Shown: piece by piece, positions 57,200 to 64,000 of the stretch
Layout of the letters: each line of letters begins with the position of its first letter
Numbering within the stretch: the first letter of the stretch is position 1
From: RH-AL1 sp965277355
GTDB lineage: Bacteria; Pseudomonadota; Alphaproteobacteria; Rhizobiales; Beijerinckiaceae
NCBI GenBank assembly: GCA_965277355.1
Contig: CBDICN010000002.1
Location: forward strand, 310,001 to 374,000
DNA length: 64,000 nt
Direction of reading: 5' to 3'
The notes under the pieces: generated by a model
What the model was told of the DNA's origin: nothing
Seen by the model: the letters and a program-made list of their open reading frames with translations, nothing else
The model's database searches: none
Position numbers and translations under genes: made by a program

Positions 57200-58453
57200 A
57201 TGCGCGAGACGACGCACGCGGTGAGACGTGCCACCATCGAGGGCCTCGACACGGCCATCCATCGCTCAAAGGCCTTGTCCAAGGCCGGCGCCCTCGAACG
57301 ACTGTTCACCTTGGCGTTCCGAGGCCTCGTCTATCCGCAGATCTGGGAAGACCCGATCGTCGACATGGCGGCGCTCGCGATCCGGCCGCACGACCATATC
57401 GTGACGATCGCGTCCGGCAGCTGCAACGTCCTGTCCTACCTCGTCGCCGATCCGGCGAAGATCAGCGCGGTCGACCTCAACGGCGCCCATATCGCGCTCG
57501 GCAAGCTGAAGCTCTGCGCGCTGAAGCATCTGCCGGACTACCGCAGCTTCTTCGCCTTCTTCGGCGAGGCCGACAAGAGCGCCAACGTGGACGCGTTCCG
57601 CCGCCATATCCAGCCGCGGCTCGACCGCATCTCGGCGCGCTACTGGACCGCGCGGCGTGGCTTCGGGCGGCGCCGCATTGAGGCGTTCGCCCGCAATTTC
57701 TACCGCTACGGCCTGCTCGGGAAAGCCATCGGCTCCGGCCACCTGCTCGGCCGCGCCTACGGCTGGAAGCCGGAGGCCATTTTGCAGGCCAAGACGCTCG
57801 AGGAGCAGCGCGCCATCTTCGAGACGACGATCGCGCCGATCTTCGACAAGGGACTGGCGCGATGGCTTTCGCGGCAGCCCGCCTCCTTGTTCGGCCTCGG
57901 CATCCCGCCGTCGCAGTACAAGAAGCTGTCCGCCGACATGCCGGGCGGCATCGCCGCGGTGCTGCGCCACCGGCTGGAGCGGCTCGCCTGCGACTACGAC
58001 ATCCAGAAGAACTATTTCGCCTGGCAGGCCTTCGGCCGCCGCTACGCGCGCGGCAACGATGACGCCCTGCCGCCGTATTTGCAAAGCCGGCACTTCGAGA
58101 CCGTGCGCGGCCGCGTCGACCGCGTCGACTTGCGGCAACGCTCGATGACCGAGTTCCTGAGGAGCCAGCGGGCGGCCAGCGTCGATTGCGTGGTTTTGCT
58201 CGACGCGCAGGACTGGATGAGCGACGCCGACCTCACCGCTCTGTGGGCCGAGATCACCCGCGCCGCGCGGCCGGGGGCCCGCGTCATCTTCCGCACCGCG
58301 GCCGACGAGCGGCTGCTGCCGGGCCGGCTGCCGCCGACCCTTCTCGCCGCCTGGACCTACGACGAGGCCGAATGCCGCGCGCTGCGCGAGCGGGATCGCT
58401 CCTCGATCTACGGCGGCTTCCATCTCTATCGGCTGGCGCCGAACGGGGTTTGA
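57200..58453 (+). CDS. btaA: S-adenosylmethionine:diacylglycerol 3-amino-3-carboxypropyltransferase
   Basis: 417 residues from the ATG at 57200 (a TTG two codons upstream is also possible). DUF3419/BtaA family: FRGLVYPQIWEDPIVDMAAL near 30-50, HIVTIASGSCNVLSYLV near 67, then AVDLNGAHIALGKLKL near 90 and the C-terminal SVDCVVLLDAQDWM with RVIFRTAA. BtaA makes diacylglyceryl homoserine from diacylglycerol and SAM. It is 35 bases upstream of a methyltransferase that fits BtaB, so the two would make the betaine lipid DGTS, which replaces phospholipids under phosphate limitation. Confidence 0.9.
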   Translation: MRETTHAVRRATIEGLDTAIHRSKALSKAGALERLFTLAFRGLVYPQIWEDPIVDMAALAIRPHDHIVTIASGSCNVLSYLVADPAKISAVDLNGAHIALGKLKLCALKHLPDYRSFFAFFGEADKSANVDAFRRHIQPRLDRISARYWTARRGFGRRRIEAFARNFYRYGLLGKAIGSGHLLGRAYGWKPEAILQAKTLEEQRAIFETTIAPIFDKGLARWLSRQPASLFGLGIPPSQYKKLSADMPGGIAAVLRHRLERLACDYDIQKNYFAWQAFGRRYARGNDDALPPYLQSRHFETVRGRVDRVDLRQRSMTEFLRSQRAASVDCVVLLDAQDWMSDADLTALWAEITRAARPGARVIFRTAADERLLPGRLPPTLLAAWTYDEAECRALRERDRSSIYGGFHLYRLAPNGV

Positions 58454-58488
58454 GCGGTGGCCTTGGTGGTCCGAGGCGCGCGCGGCCG

Positions 58489-59136
58489 ATGAGCGATGCC
58501 GGCCGCCTGATGGACGGGATCTACAGGACGCAGCGCCACGTCTACGACGCCACGCGCAAATATTACCTGCTCGGCCGCGACGGGCTGATCGCGGAGCTCG
58601 ACCCACCCGCCGGCGGCCGCATTCTCGAGATCGGCTGCGGCACCGGCCGCAACCTCGTCAAGATCGCGCGGCGCTACCCCGCCGCCGCCTGCTACGGCCT
58701 CGACGTGTCGAGCGCGATGCTGGAGACGGCGGAGAAGTCCGTGGCCCGCGCGGGCTTGGCCCGGCGCATCACGCTGGCCGAGGCGGACGCCACGGCGTTC
58801 GATGCGAAGAGCCTGTTCGGGGTCCAAAAATTCGACCGGGTGGTGATCTCCTACGCGCTGTCGATGATCCCGCGATGGCAAGCCGTGCTGGCCCATGCGG
58901 CCACCCTCATCGCGCCCGGCGGCTCGCTGCGCATCGTCGACTTCGGCGACCAGGCGAGGCTGCCGGCCGCCTTCAAGAGCGTGCTGTCGGCCTGGCTGGC
59001 GCGGTTCCACGTGGCGCCGCGCGTGGAGCTGGCCGGCGCGGTGGCCGAGGTGGCGCGGGACCACGGGCTGCGCGGGACCACGCGGCCGCTATACCGCGGG
59101 TATGCGATCGCGGCGCGGGTTGATGCCGGGGGCTGA
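58489..59136 (+). CDS. btaB: Betaine-lipid N-methyltransferase (BtaB-like)
   Basis: 215 residues. Class I SAM methyltransferase: ILEIGCGTGRNLVKIARR near 45-62, GLDVSSAMLETA near 72, then DRVVISYALSMIPRW near 120 and LRIVDFGDQARLP near 148. The N-terminus YRTQRHVYDATRKYYLLGRD is characteristic of BtaB-type enzymes. It methylates diacylglyceryl homoserine three times to DGTS. It follows btaA by 35 bases in one operon. A different small-molecule methyltransferase would be the alternative, but the context is decisive. Confidence 0.88.
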   Translation: MSDAGRLMDGIYRTQRHVYDATRKYYLLGRDGLIAELDPPAGGRILEIGCGTGRNLVKIARRYPAAACYGLDVSSAMLETAEKSVARAGLARRITLAEADATAFDAKSLFGVQKFDRVVISYALSMIPRWQAVLAHAATLIAPGGSLRIVDFGDQARLPAAFKSVLSAWLARFHVAPRVELAGAVAEVARDHGLRGTTRPLYRGYAIAARVDAGG

Positions 59137-59198
59137 AGGGCGAATCCGCGAGCGCAGCTTTCCCGGCTTCCACCTTTCGCGATCGAGACCAGCCGCCT

Positions 59199-59319
59199 TC
59201 ATTCCGGGGCGCCGCAGGCGAACCCGGAACCGGGGAGCAAGGCCTCGCCGAGTTCGCGGCCATTTCGATCGACACCGACAAGCCCCGGTTCCGGGTTCGG
59301 CTACGCCGCCCCGGAATGA
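59199..59319. repeat. Long inverted repeat (third family) downstream of btaB
   Basis: 121 bases with arms TCATTCCGGGGCGCCGCAGG plus CGAACCCGGAACCGGGG and their complement CCCCGGTTCCGGGTTCGGCT plus ACGCCGCCCCGGAATGA. The loop is about 47 bases. It may act as a terminator for btaB. This core occurs in many alphaproteobacterial genomes; no gene is present in the 296-base gap. Confidence 0.85.
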
Positions 59320-59432
59320 CGGACGTTGGAGCGACCTCAAGGTTATAATATGCACTAAGCCTCCTGGCGAAGTGCGCGTCTCACCACGAGGGAATTGAAG
59401 CGCTTATGGTTGGACGAGCATCGCACCGCGTC

Positions 59433-59873
59433 TCACTTTGATGTCTTTGGCTGTGCCGATCGGACTCGGTTGCCGAACGGCTTCGCGCCCGCGGCTTTCT
59501 CAAAGGCTTCGATCAGGTTGCCTTCCGCTTTGTGATAATCGCTTACGGATGCCCAGTGGACAGTCTGCAAGCTGAGATTGAGGATCGCCTGTCCGCCGGC
59601 ATGCGGTCGTTTCTCGCCGTACTTGTGCTTATAAAATTCCCGTAAACGGCGCCGGAGGTGTTTGGACCGACCGATGTAGACGATCGCCTGATCGCCTTTC
59701 CAGTAGGACTGGTGCTCCGCCGGAAGAGAGTCGACGGCGATGGCATCAGGTCGCTGGATCGAGATGATGTAAACGCCGGGTCCTTTCTCGGGTATGGAAT
59801 CCTTCCAAGTTTCCACGCCTCCCACGGACAGCCCGACGCCGGAAAGGAGGGCTTCCGGATCGATCATTTGCAT
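59433..59873 (-). CDS. GIY-YIG endonuclease-domain protein
   Basis: 146 residues from the ATG at 59873 (a second ATG at 59867 is also possible), with GGGAAGAGA upstream. The GIY-YIG motif is present: GPGVYIISI near 32 and AIVYIGRSKHLRRRLREFY near 66-84, with the conserved Arg of the helix. There is no DNA-binding partner domain. The gene is divergent from a toxin-antitoxin pair. Free-standing GIY-YIG proteins may act as nickases in mobile or defence contexts; function unproven. Upstream codons to 60062 are out of family. Confidence 0.8.
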   Translation of the reverse strand: MQMIDPEALLSGVGLSVGGVETWKDSIPEKGPGVYIISIQRPDAIAVDSLPAEHQSYWKGDQAIVYIGRSKHLRRRLREFYKHKYGEKRPHAGGQAILNLSLQTVHWASVSDYHKAEGNLIEAFEKAAGAKPFGNRVRSAQPKTSK

Positions 59874-59947
59874 TCTCTTCCCTGCTTGCTGCGCGACTCC
59901 CGTTCTCGTAATCTCGATCGTAGACCATCGTTTCGACGGAGATGCCC

Positions 59948-60178
59948 ATGACGAAATTGATGGAGGACGCGATCGAGTCGCTGCGCCGCGATGTGCCGCC
60001 GGGGCTGCAAGACGACATCGCCCGCATGGTGATGCGGCTGACCGGCAAGCACACGCCGGCATACCGCTTGACCCCGGAAGAAGAAGCCGACCTTGACGAG
60101 GCCGATTCGGAAATCGCGCGGAGTGAGTTCGCGACGGACGAGCAGGTCCGAGCCGTCTGGCAAAAGCATGGCCTGTGA
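59948..60178 (+). CDS. Antitoxin of type II toxin-antitoxin system
   Basis: 76 residues from the ATG at 59948 (an earlier in-frame ATG at 59942 lies inside the GGAG site). A helical N-terminus (MEDAIESLRRDVPPGLQDDIARMVMRL, cut here at DDIARM) is followed by PEEEADLDEADSEIARSEFATDEQVRAVWQKHG, a pattern seen in antitoxins that sit upstream of ParE/RelE toxins. Its stop overlaps the GTG of the toxin (GTGA). It probably binds the toxin with its C-terminal part and represses the promoter shared with the GIY-YIG gene. Confidence 0.78.
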   Translation: MTKLMEDAIESLRRDVPPGLQDDIARMVMRLTGKHTPAYRLTPEEEADLDEADSEIARSEFATDEQVRAVWQKHGL

Positions 60179-60450
60179 GAGTTCGCTACCTGCCGAGCGC
60201 GTTGCGGCAGCTCGACGCCATCCTCGACTATATCGACGCGCACGATCTACAGGGTGCCAACCGGGTCAAGGCGCGGATCAACGCCATGACGATGCTCCTT
60301 TCGACGCACCCGCTGACAGGTGAGACCACCCGTCGGCCCGGTCAGAGAAGAATGCTCGTATCCCCATTCCCGTATGTCATTTTTTATCGGGTCACCGACG
60401 ATGAAGTGATCGTTCAGCGTGTCCGCCACACCTCGCGGCGACCCCTATGA
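60175..60450 (+). CDS. RelE/ParE-family toxin
   Basis: 91 residues from the GTG at 60175. The fold is ParE-like: RVRYLPSALRQLDAILDYIDAHD near 2-24, KARINAMTMLLSTHPLTGETTRRPG near 34-56, then RMLVSPFPYVIFYRVTDDEVIVQRVRHTSR, given in part. The Arg-rich C-terminal strand RVRHTSRRP is standard. It is coupled to the antitoxin by a GTGA overlap. The target (gyrase or ribosome) cannot be told by sequence. Intact. Confidence 0.85.
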   Translation: MRVRYLPSALRQLDAILDYIDAHDLQGANRVKARINAMTMLLSTHPLTGETTRRPGQRRMLVSPFPYVIFYRVTDDEVIVQRVRHTSRRPL

Positions 60451-60451
60451 A

Positions 60452-60850
60452 TCAAGACAGTCTTGCGAGCCTCGATTGGACTAAAGTCGGCTGGCGCGCG
60501 CGCCGGTCTTGATCACGCGGTGTTGCCGGTCGTAGCGTAGGTCTTACCCTGGCTGGCGCGAAGAGCCTCGAGAGTATGAAAACAGCCGCGAGCGTCGCCG
60601 CATAGACGACCGCCAGTAATTGCGACGGCTGGTCGTTATACCCAAGCATCGTATGGAGGAGCCGCCCGAAGAGGCTCGTGTCCAATAGAATGGCAGACGT
60701 GTCCGAGGCGGTCGTTTCCAGGAACGTGGCGACGCCGGCTTGCTGGAGGAACAGCACGCTCTGGGCGGCGATCGCGGCGCGGCTGGACGCGACGCCCGCC
60801 GCCGCATCCTCTGCGTCGTCCGGCTCGCCGTCACGCAGCGCCTTCGGCTC
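60452..60850 (-). pseudogene. C-terminal fragment of an FTR1-family iron permease
   Basis: The frame ending at 60452 reads AAQSVLFLQQAGVATFLETT, then SDTSAILLDTSLFGRLLHTMLGY and LAVVYAATLAAVFILSRLF. This is the characteristic end of FTR1 permeases (WDTS...LPxxSxxGRLLH...GY, last helix), with the Trp of the first motif lost. The upstream transmembrane part with the RExxE iron motif is absent, and the sequence before residue 30 is charged and unrelated. It abuts the pgmB stop. A decayed fragment, not expected to work. Confidence 0.6.
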
Positions 60851-60897
60851 GCAATGATGTCCGCGAGGAAGCCGCTCAAGCCGATCGAGGCGCTGGA

Positions 60898-61692
60898 CTA
60901 ACCGGCGCCGGACGGCGGCCCGAGCGCCTCCTCGAGATCTCGGAGCACCAGGTGGGCGCCCGCCTCGCGCAGCGCGGCTTCGCCGACGCCGCGATCAATC
61001 CCGATCACCAGACCGAAGCCACCCGCGTGTCCGGACGCGACGCCCGCCACCGCATCCTCGATCACCGCCGCCCGCTTCGGCGCCACGCCGAGCCGGCGCG
61101 CGCCTTCGAGGAAGGTGTCGGGAGCCGGCTTGCCGGCGAGCTTGTGCTGTTCGAGATCGAGGCCATCCACCACGGCGTCGAACTCGTCGAGAAGTCCGGC
61201 GCGGCGCAGCACCGGCTTGGTGTTCCGGGAGGAGGACACGCACGCGACGCGCGTGCCCGACCGCCGCAGCGCGCGCAGCAGTTTGACCGAGCCATCGAAG
61301 ATTTCGATGCCGTCCCGTCCGAGAACCTCGGTGAACAGCGCGTCCTTGCGATTGCCGACGGCGCATATCGTGTCGTCGCCGGGCGGATCGCCCGGCTCGC
61401 CTTCAGGCAGCGCGATACCGCGCGCCGTCAAGAACGAACGCACGCCATCGTAGCGCGGCTTCCCGTCGAGGTAGCGCAAATAGTCGTCGGGCAGGCAAAA
61501 CGGCGTCCAGTCGCCACCCGCCGCGCGCGCCTTCAGGACGGTGTCGAAGAGCTGCTTCCAGGCGGCGGCGTGGATCTTGTCGGTGCGGGTCAGGACGCCG
61601 TCGAGGTCGAACAGCACGGCATCGAGCGCATCGAGCCGGCGACGCGCCGTTTCTCCGGCGGCGGCGTGGTTCCCCCGATCGACCTTGTTCAT
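60898..61692 (-). CDS. pgmB: Beta-phosphoglucomutase (HAD)
   Basis: 264 residues. HAD motif I FDLDGVLTRTDKIHAAAWK begins near 28 with nucleophile Asp and Asp+2; the cap domain has the Lys-rich segment KPRYDGVRSFL; motif II is VSSSRNTK; Lys in GKPAPDTFL; motif IV in VIEDAVAGVASG. Length is longer than lactococcal PgmB, as in proteobacterial relatives. It converts beta-glucose 1-phosphate to glucose 6-phosphate. Its neighbour upstream is a GH65 phosphorylase, which makes that substrate from a disaccharide and phosphate. Confidence 0.92.
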   Translation of the reverse strand: MNKVDRGNHAAAGETARRRLDALDAVLFDLDGVLTRTDKIHAAAWKQLFDTVLKARAAGGDWTPFCLPDDYLRYLDGKPRYDGVRSFLTARGIALPEGEPGDPPGDDTICAVGNRKDALFTEVLGRDGIEIFDGSVKLLRALRRSGTRVACVSSSRNTKPVLRRAGLLDEFDAVVDGLDLEQHKLAGKPAPDTFLEGARRLGVAPKRAAVIEDAVAGVASGHAGGFGLVIGIDRGVGEAALREAGAHLVLRDLEEALGPPSGAG

Positions 61693-61749
61693 GCGAGGTT
61701 CCCTCCCTGCTGCTGTTGGGAACGAATGACGCTTCTCGGAGCGGCGCGG

Positions 61750-64000
61750 TCAAGGGAAGTCCGCGCGGGCGAGGGTCAGCGCGGCACCGGGCGCCAGCTC
61801 TCGCGTATGCTCGCCGACGCGGACGCGCAGGGTCAACCCGTTGCTCGGATCGCTTTGGAGGCTGAGCGCCGCACCGTCCCAGGCGAGCTCCATCAGCGCG
61901 CCCCGATACAGAAGCTGCATGCGCACCGCGCCCAGCGCCTCGGGGGGCGCCGGCGCCAGCACCAGCGCGTCGGACTCGACTCGCAAGCCCAAGTAGTGGC
62001 GCTGCAAAACGTCGAAGGTCGCCGCCATCGAGCCGAGATGCAGCCCTTCCTCGGCGCTGGACCCGTTGGCCGCGTCGAGGTCGATGCAGAGAGAGCGCTC
62101 GAAGAAACGCCAGGACTCCTTGGGATCATAGCGCGCCAGCGCGCCGGCGCAGACCACGTGCGAGAGACTGGACTCGTGGGTGACGCGGTCGAGGTAATAG
62201 GCCAAGGTCGCACGCAGTCGGTCGAGATCGATCGGGTAGCCCATGCCGGCGATGCGGGCGAGCAGCTCCTCCGGCGTCATCAGGTAGAACAGCATCAGAA
62301 GGTCGGCCTGCTTGGTGACCTGGTAGGCGTCGACCGTGTCGCCTCGCGCCTCGAGCGTCCAGTCGACACGCCCGTCCGGGTTCTCCTCGGTGAACGCGCG
62401 GCAGTCGAAGGGCTCGAGCCGATCGAACCCGGCGAATTGGCCGATCACCCCGTCGGCATGGAAGCAGAGCCGCAAACGCGACGCGATCCGCGTCCAGCCG
62501 GCGCGTTCCTCCGCGCTTACCGCGAGCGCATCGGTGAGTTCCTCGCGGCGTTCGGGCGCGAGCAGATCGAGAGCCCATTCGGCGTGCCGCAGCGAGGCCG
62601 CCGCCATGACGTTGGTGTAGGCGTTGTTGTGGATCCCGGGCTTGTCGGCGCCCGCATAGGCGGCGTGGTACTCGTCGGGCCCGATCACGCCGCGGATGTC
62701 GTAGCGGTCGTCGCGCGCGTCGTGCTCGGCGATCGAGGCCCAGAATCGCGCGATCTCCACCAGCATCTCGGCGCCGTGCTCGGCGAGGAAAGATATGTCT
62801 CCCGTGGCGGAGTAATATCTGAAGACATTGTGGGCAATGGCCGCGCCAATATGCCGTTGCAGCCGAGTTTCATCCGGCATCCAGTGCCCCGAGAGCGGGT
62901 TGAATTGGTAGAGCGGTGTTTCCTCTTCCCCCGTGGTGGCGCTGCGCCACGGGTACATCGCGCCCTTGTATCCGGCCTCGCTCGCCGCCCGTCGCGCCGA
63001 GCCCAGTCGGCGATACCGGTGCATCAACAAGGCACGCGCGATCTCGGGGAACCGATGGTTGAGGAAGGGGAAGGCGAAGATCTCGTCCCAGAAGATCTGG
63101 CCGTGGTAGGCCTCCTGCCAGCCGCGCGACGGCAACCCGATATCGACCTGTATGGAGTGCGGCGAGACGGTTTGCAGGATGTGAAAGGCGTGCAGCGTGG
63201 CGGCGCGTGCCAGCTCGGGGTTTTCGGCGGAGATCGCGGCGCGTCGCCAAAGTCGCGCCCAGGCCCGCTCCTGCTCCTCGCGCAGCGCGACGAAGTCGGG
63301 TGCCGCGGCGAGGACCGCGAGCGCCGTTTCGGCGGGATCGGCGACGGCCGGATCGCGGTCGGAGACGAGCGCGGCGAGCTTCTCGACGGCAAAGGTCAGT
63401 CCCTCGGTCAGCTCGCACGACAGGGTCTCGGCGATCACGTCGTCTTCGCGCTCGACCTGTCGCTTGCAGTCGTTGTCGGGCCGCGTGCGCGTCGCCACCG
63501 CGATCTTGACGCCCGATTGCGCGGTGCGGGCGAGGAGCAGGGCGGTGTCGTCCCGCGGCGCCTCGAGTGCCGTGACCTCGAGGTGGCGATAACCGTCGAG
63601 GATCTTGTGATCGGTGTTGTGGTTGGTCACACGGCCATCGATCGCCGCACGCAGCTCGATCCGGCCGCCCCAGTTCTCCGCGACGAGGTCGAGTCGCAGC
63701 GCCGCCAGGTTCGGGCGAGCCATGCTCACCAGACGCTCCTCGCGAAGCTTGGTCCGTCGTCCTTTCGCATCCTCGAAGACGGCGTCTCGCGAGGCGATGC
63801 CGCGCCTCATGTCCAGCGTGTGCCGGTAGGAAAGAAGCTCGAGGTCGCGAAGCGAAAACCAGGCGGCATCCCCCGCCGCTCGGAAGGTCAGCTGCAGGCA
63901 GCTCGGCAGGTTGACCAGTGAATCGTGTCCGAGCCGCTTGCCGTCCACTTGCAGATCGCGACGGTTGTAGCAGCCGGCGCGATAAAGGCCGCGATAATGG
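61750..64000 (-). CDS. Glycoside hydrolase family 65 disaccharide phosphorylase (5' end outside window)
   Basis: About 750 residues visible; the frame is still open at the right edge (HYRGLYRAGCYNRRDLQVDG), so the N-terminus is missing. GH65 features: GWQEAYHGQIFWDEIFAFPF near the middle, MYPWRSATTGEEETP with the catalytic Glu region, VIGPDEYHAAYAGADKPGIHNNAYTN (cut here at DEYHAAYAG), and the C-terminal barrel cap with GLHLGSMAATFDVLQRHYLG. Members phosphorolyse trehalose, maltose or kojibiose to beta-glucose 1-phosphate. Trehalose is a reasonable guess, but the specificity loop was not assigned. It is 57 bases upstream of pgmB in one operon. Confidence 0.93.
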   Translation of the reverse strand, partial: HYRGLYRAGCYNRRDLQVDGKRLGHDSLVNLPSCLQLTFRAAGDAAWFSLRDLELLSYRHTLDMRRGIASRDAVFEDAKGRRTKLREERLVSMARPNLAALRLDLVAENWGGRIELRAAIDGRVTNHNTDHKILDGYRHLEVTALEAPRDDTALLLARTAQSGVKIAVATRTRPDNDCKRQVEREDDVIAETLSCELTEGLTFAVEKLAALVSDRDPAVADPAETALAVLAAAPDFVALREEQERAWARLWRRAAISAENPELARAATLHAFHILQTVSPHSIQVDIGLPSRGWQEAYHGQIFWDEIFAFPFLNHRFPEIARALLMHRYRRLGSARRAASEAGYKGAMYPWRSATTGEEETPLYQFNPLSGHWMPDETRLQRHIGAAIAHNVFRYYSATGDISFLAEHGAEMLVEIARFWASIAEHDARDDRYDIRGVIGPDEYHAAYAGADKPGIHNNAYTNVMAAASLRHAEWALDLLAPERREELTDALAVSAEERAGWTRIASRLRLCFHADGVIGQFAGFDRLEPFDCRAFTEENPDGRVDWTLEARGDTVDAYQVTKQADLLMLFYLMTPEELLARIAGMGYPIDLDRLRATLAYYLDRVTHESSLSHVVCAGALARYDPKESWRFFERSLCIDLDAANGSSAEEGLHLGSMAATFDVLQRHYLGLRVESDALVLAPAPPEALGAVRMQLLYRGALMELAWDGAALSLQSDPSNGLTLRVRVGEHTRELAPGAALTLARADFP

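Noticed and set aside
60952..63921. A 989-codon open frame on the plus strand
   Set aside because: It is the antisense of pgmB and the GH65 phosphorylase; composition is typical of a shadow and no motif was seen.
1..64000. CRISPR arrays, rRNA genes, prophage structural genes, retrons
   Set aside because: No regularly spaced short repeats, no rRNA sequence and no phage head, tail or reverse transcriptase genes were seen.

Overview
The window is high-GC chromosomal DNA of an alphaproteobacterium, most likely order Hyphomicrobiales (Rhizobiales). The evidence is the gene complement: an Hsp20 gene next to a DUF1150 gene, an S2 protein with the long alphaproteobacterial C-terminal extension, a Caulobacter/rhizobial type tad/cpa pilus cluster, a split XdhC pair, a BtaA/BtaB betaine-lipid pair, and an NlpC/P60 gene preceded by a leucyl aminopeptidase remnant. 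The genus cannot be fixed from the sequence alone. An fbp-cbbY pair is compatible with a Calvin-cycle organism, but no RuBisCO or phosphoribulokinase gene is visible.

Layout. 1-5.3 kb: molybdoenzyme maturation genes (molybdopterin-binding protein, two XdhC halves), a small helix-hairpin-helix protein, a YfdX protein, then fbp and cbbY. 5.3-13.2 kb: copper chaperone, GST, enoyl-CoA hydratase, a CYTH-CHAD protein, small secreted or basic proteins, tRNA-Val(GAC) and a large membrane glycosyltransferase-like protein. 13.3-19.3 kb: GST, queG, then a lower-GC restriction-modification islet (PD-(D/E)XK nuclease plus an adenine/cytosine-N4 type methyltransferase with an N-terminal winged helix), an epimerase and a NitT/TauT-type binding protein. 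19.7-26.1 kb: rplS, followed by a 3.6-kb five-gene catabolic islet bounded on its far side by a second, broken copy of the rplS 3' end; directly behind that lies an IS5-family element that has itself been split by an IS630-family element. 26.1-42.8 kb: TetR/oxidoreductase pair, cobO, rpmE, DUF1150-hsp20, extensin-like protein, a vWA/amidotransferase-like membrane protein, metallophosphoesterase-diacylglycerol kinase, rpsB-tsf, aldo/keto reductase, an amino-acid binding protein, cspA and NlpC/P60. 42.9-53.9 kb: a nearly complete Tad (Flp) pilus locus (flp, cpaA, cpaB, cpaC, cpaD, cpaE, cpaF, tadB, tadC, tadD) plus a free-standing CpaC-N-like protein. 54-64 kb: phosphohexomutase, twin YcxB-like membrane proteins, btaA-btaB, a GIY-YIG nuclease divergent from a ParE/RelE-type toxin-antitoxin pair, an FTR1 remnant, and pgmB with a GH65 phosphorylase running off the end.

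How the genes work together. The clearest functional units are the Tad pilus (export and assembly of the Flp pilin at 52.8 kb), the R-M pair, the two-step DGTS betaine-lipid pathway, and the GH65/beta-phosphoglucomutase disaccharide phosphorolysis pair. Translational coupling by ATGA, GTGA or TGATG overlaps is frequent (XdhC/molybdopterin gene, GST/queG, SDR/isomerase, dagK/phosphoesterase, pepA remnant/NlpC, cpaB/cpaC/cpaD, YcxB pair, antitoxin/toxin).

The most unusual features are the duplicated rplS 3' end bracketing a foreign-looking operon; the nested insertion sequences, in which the target-site duplication of each supplies the stop codon of its transposase; the R-M pair with a perfect inverted repeat over the methyltransferase ribosome-binding site and start codon; and long palindromic intergenic repeats of several families. 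No wholly new defence or metabolic system could be demonstrated from sequence reading alone.
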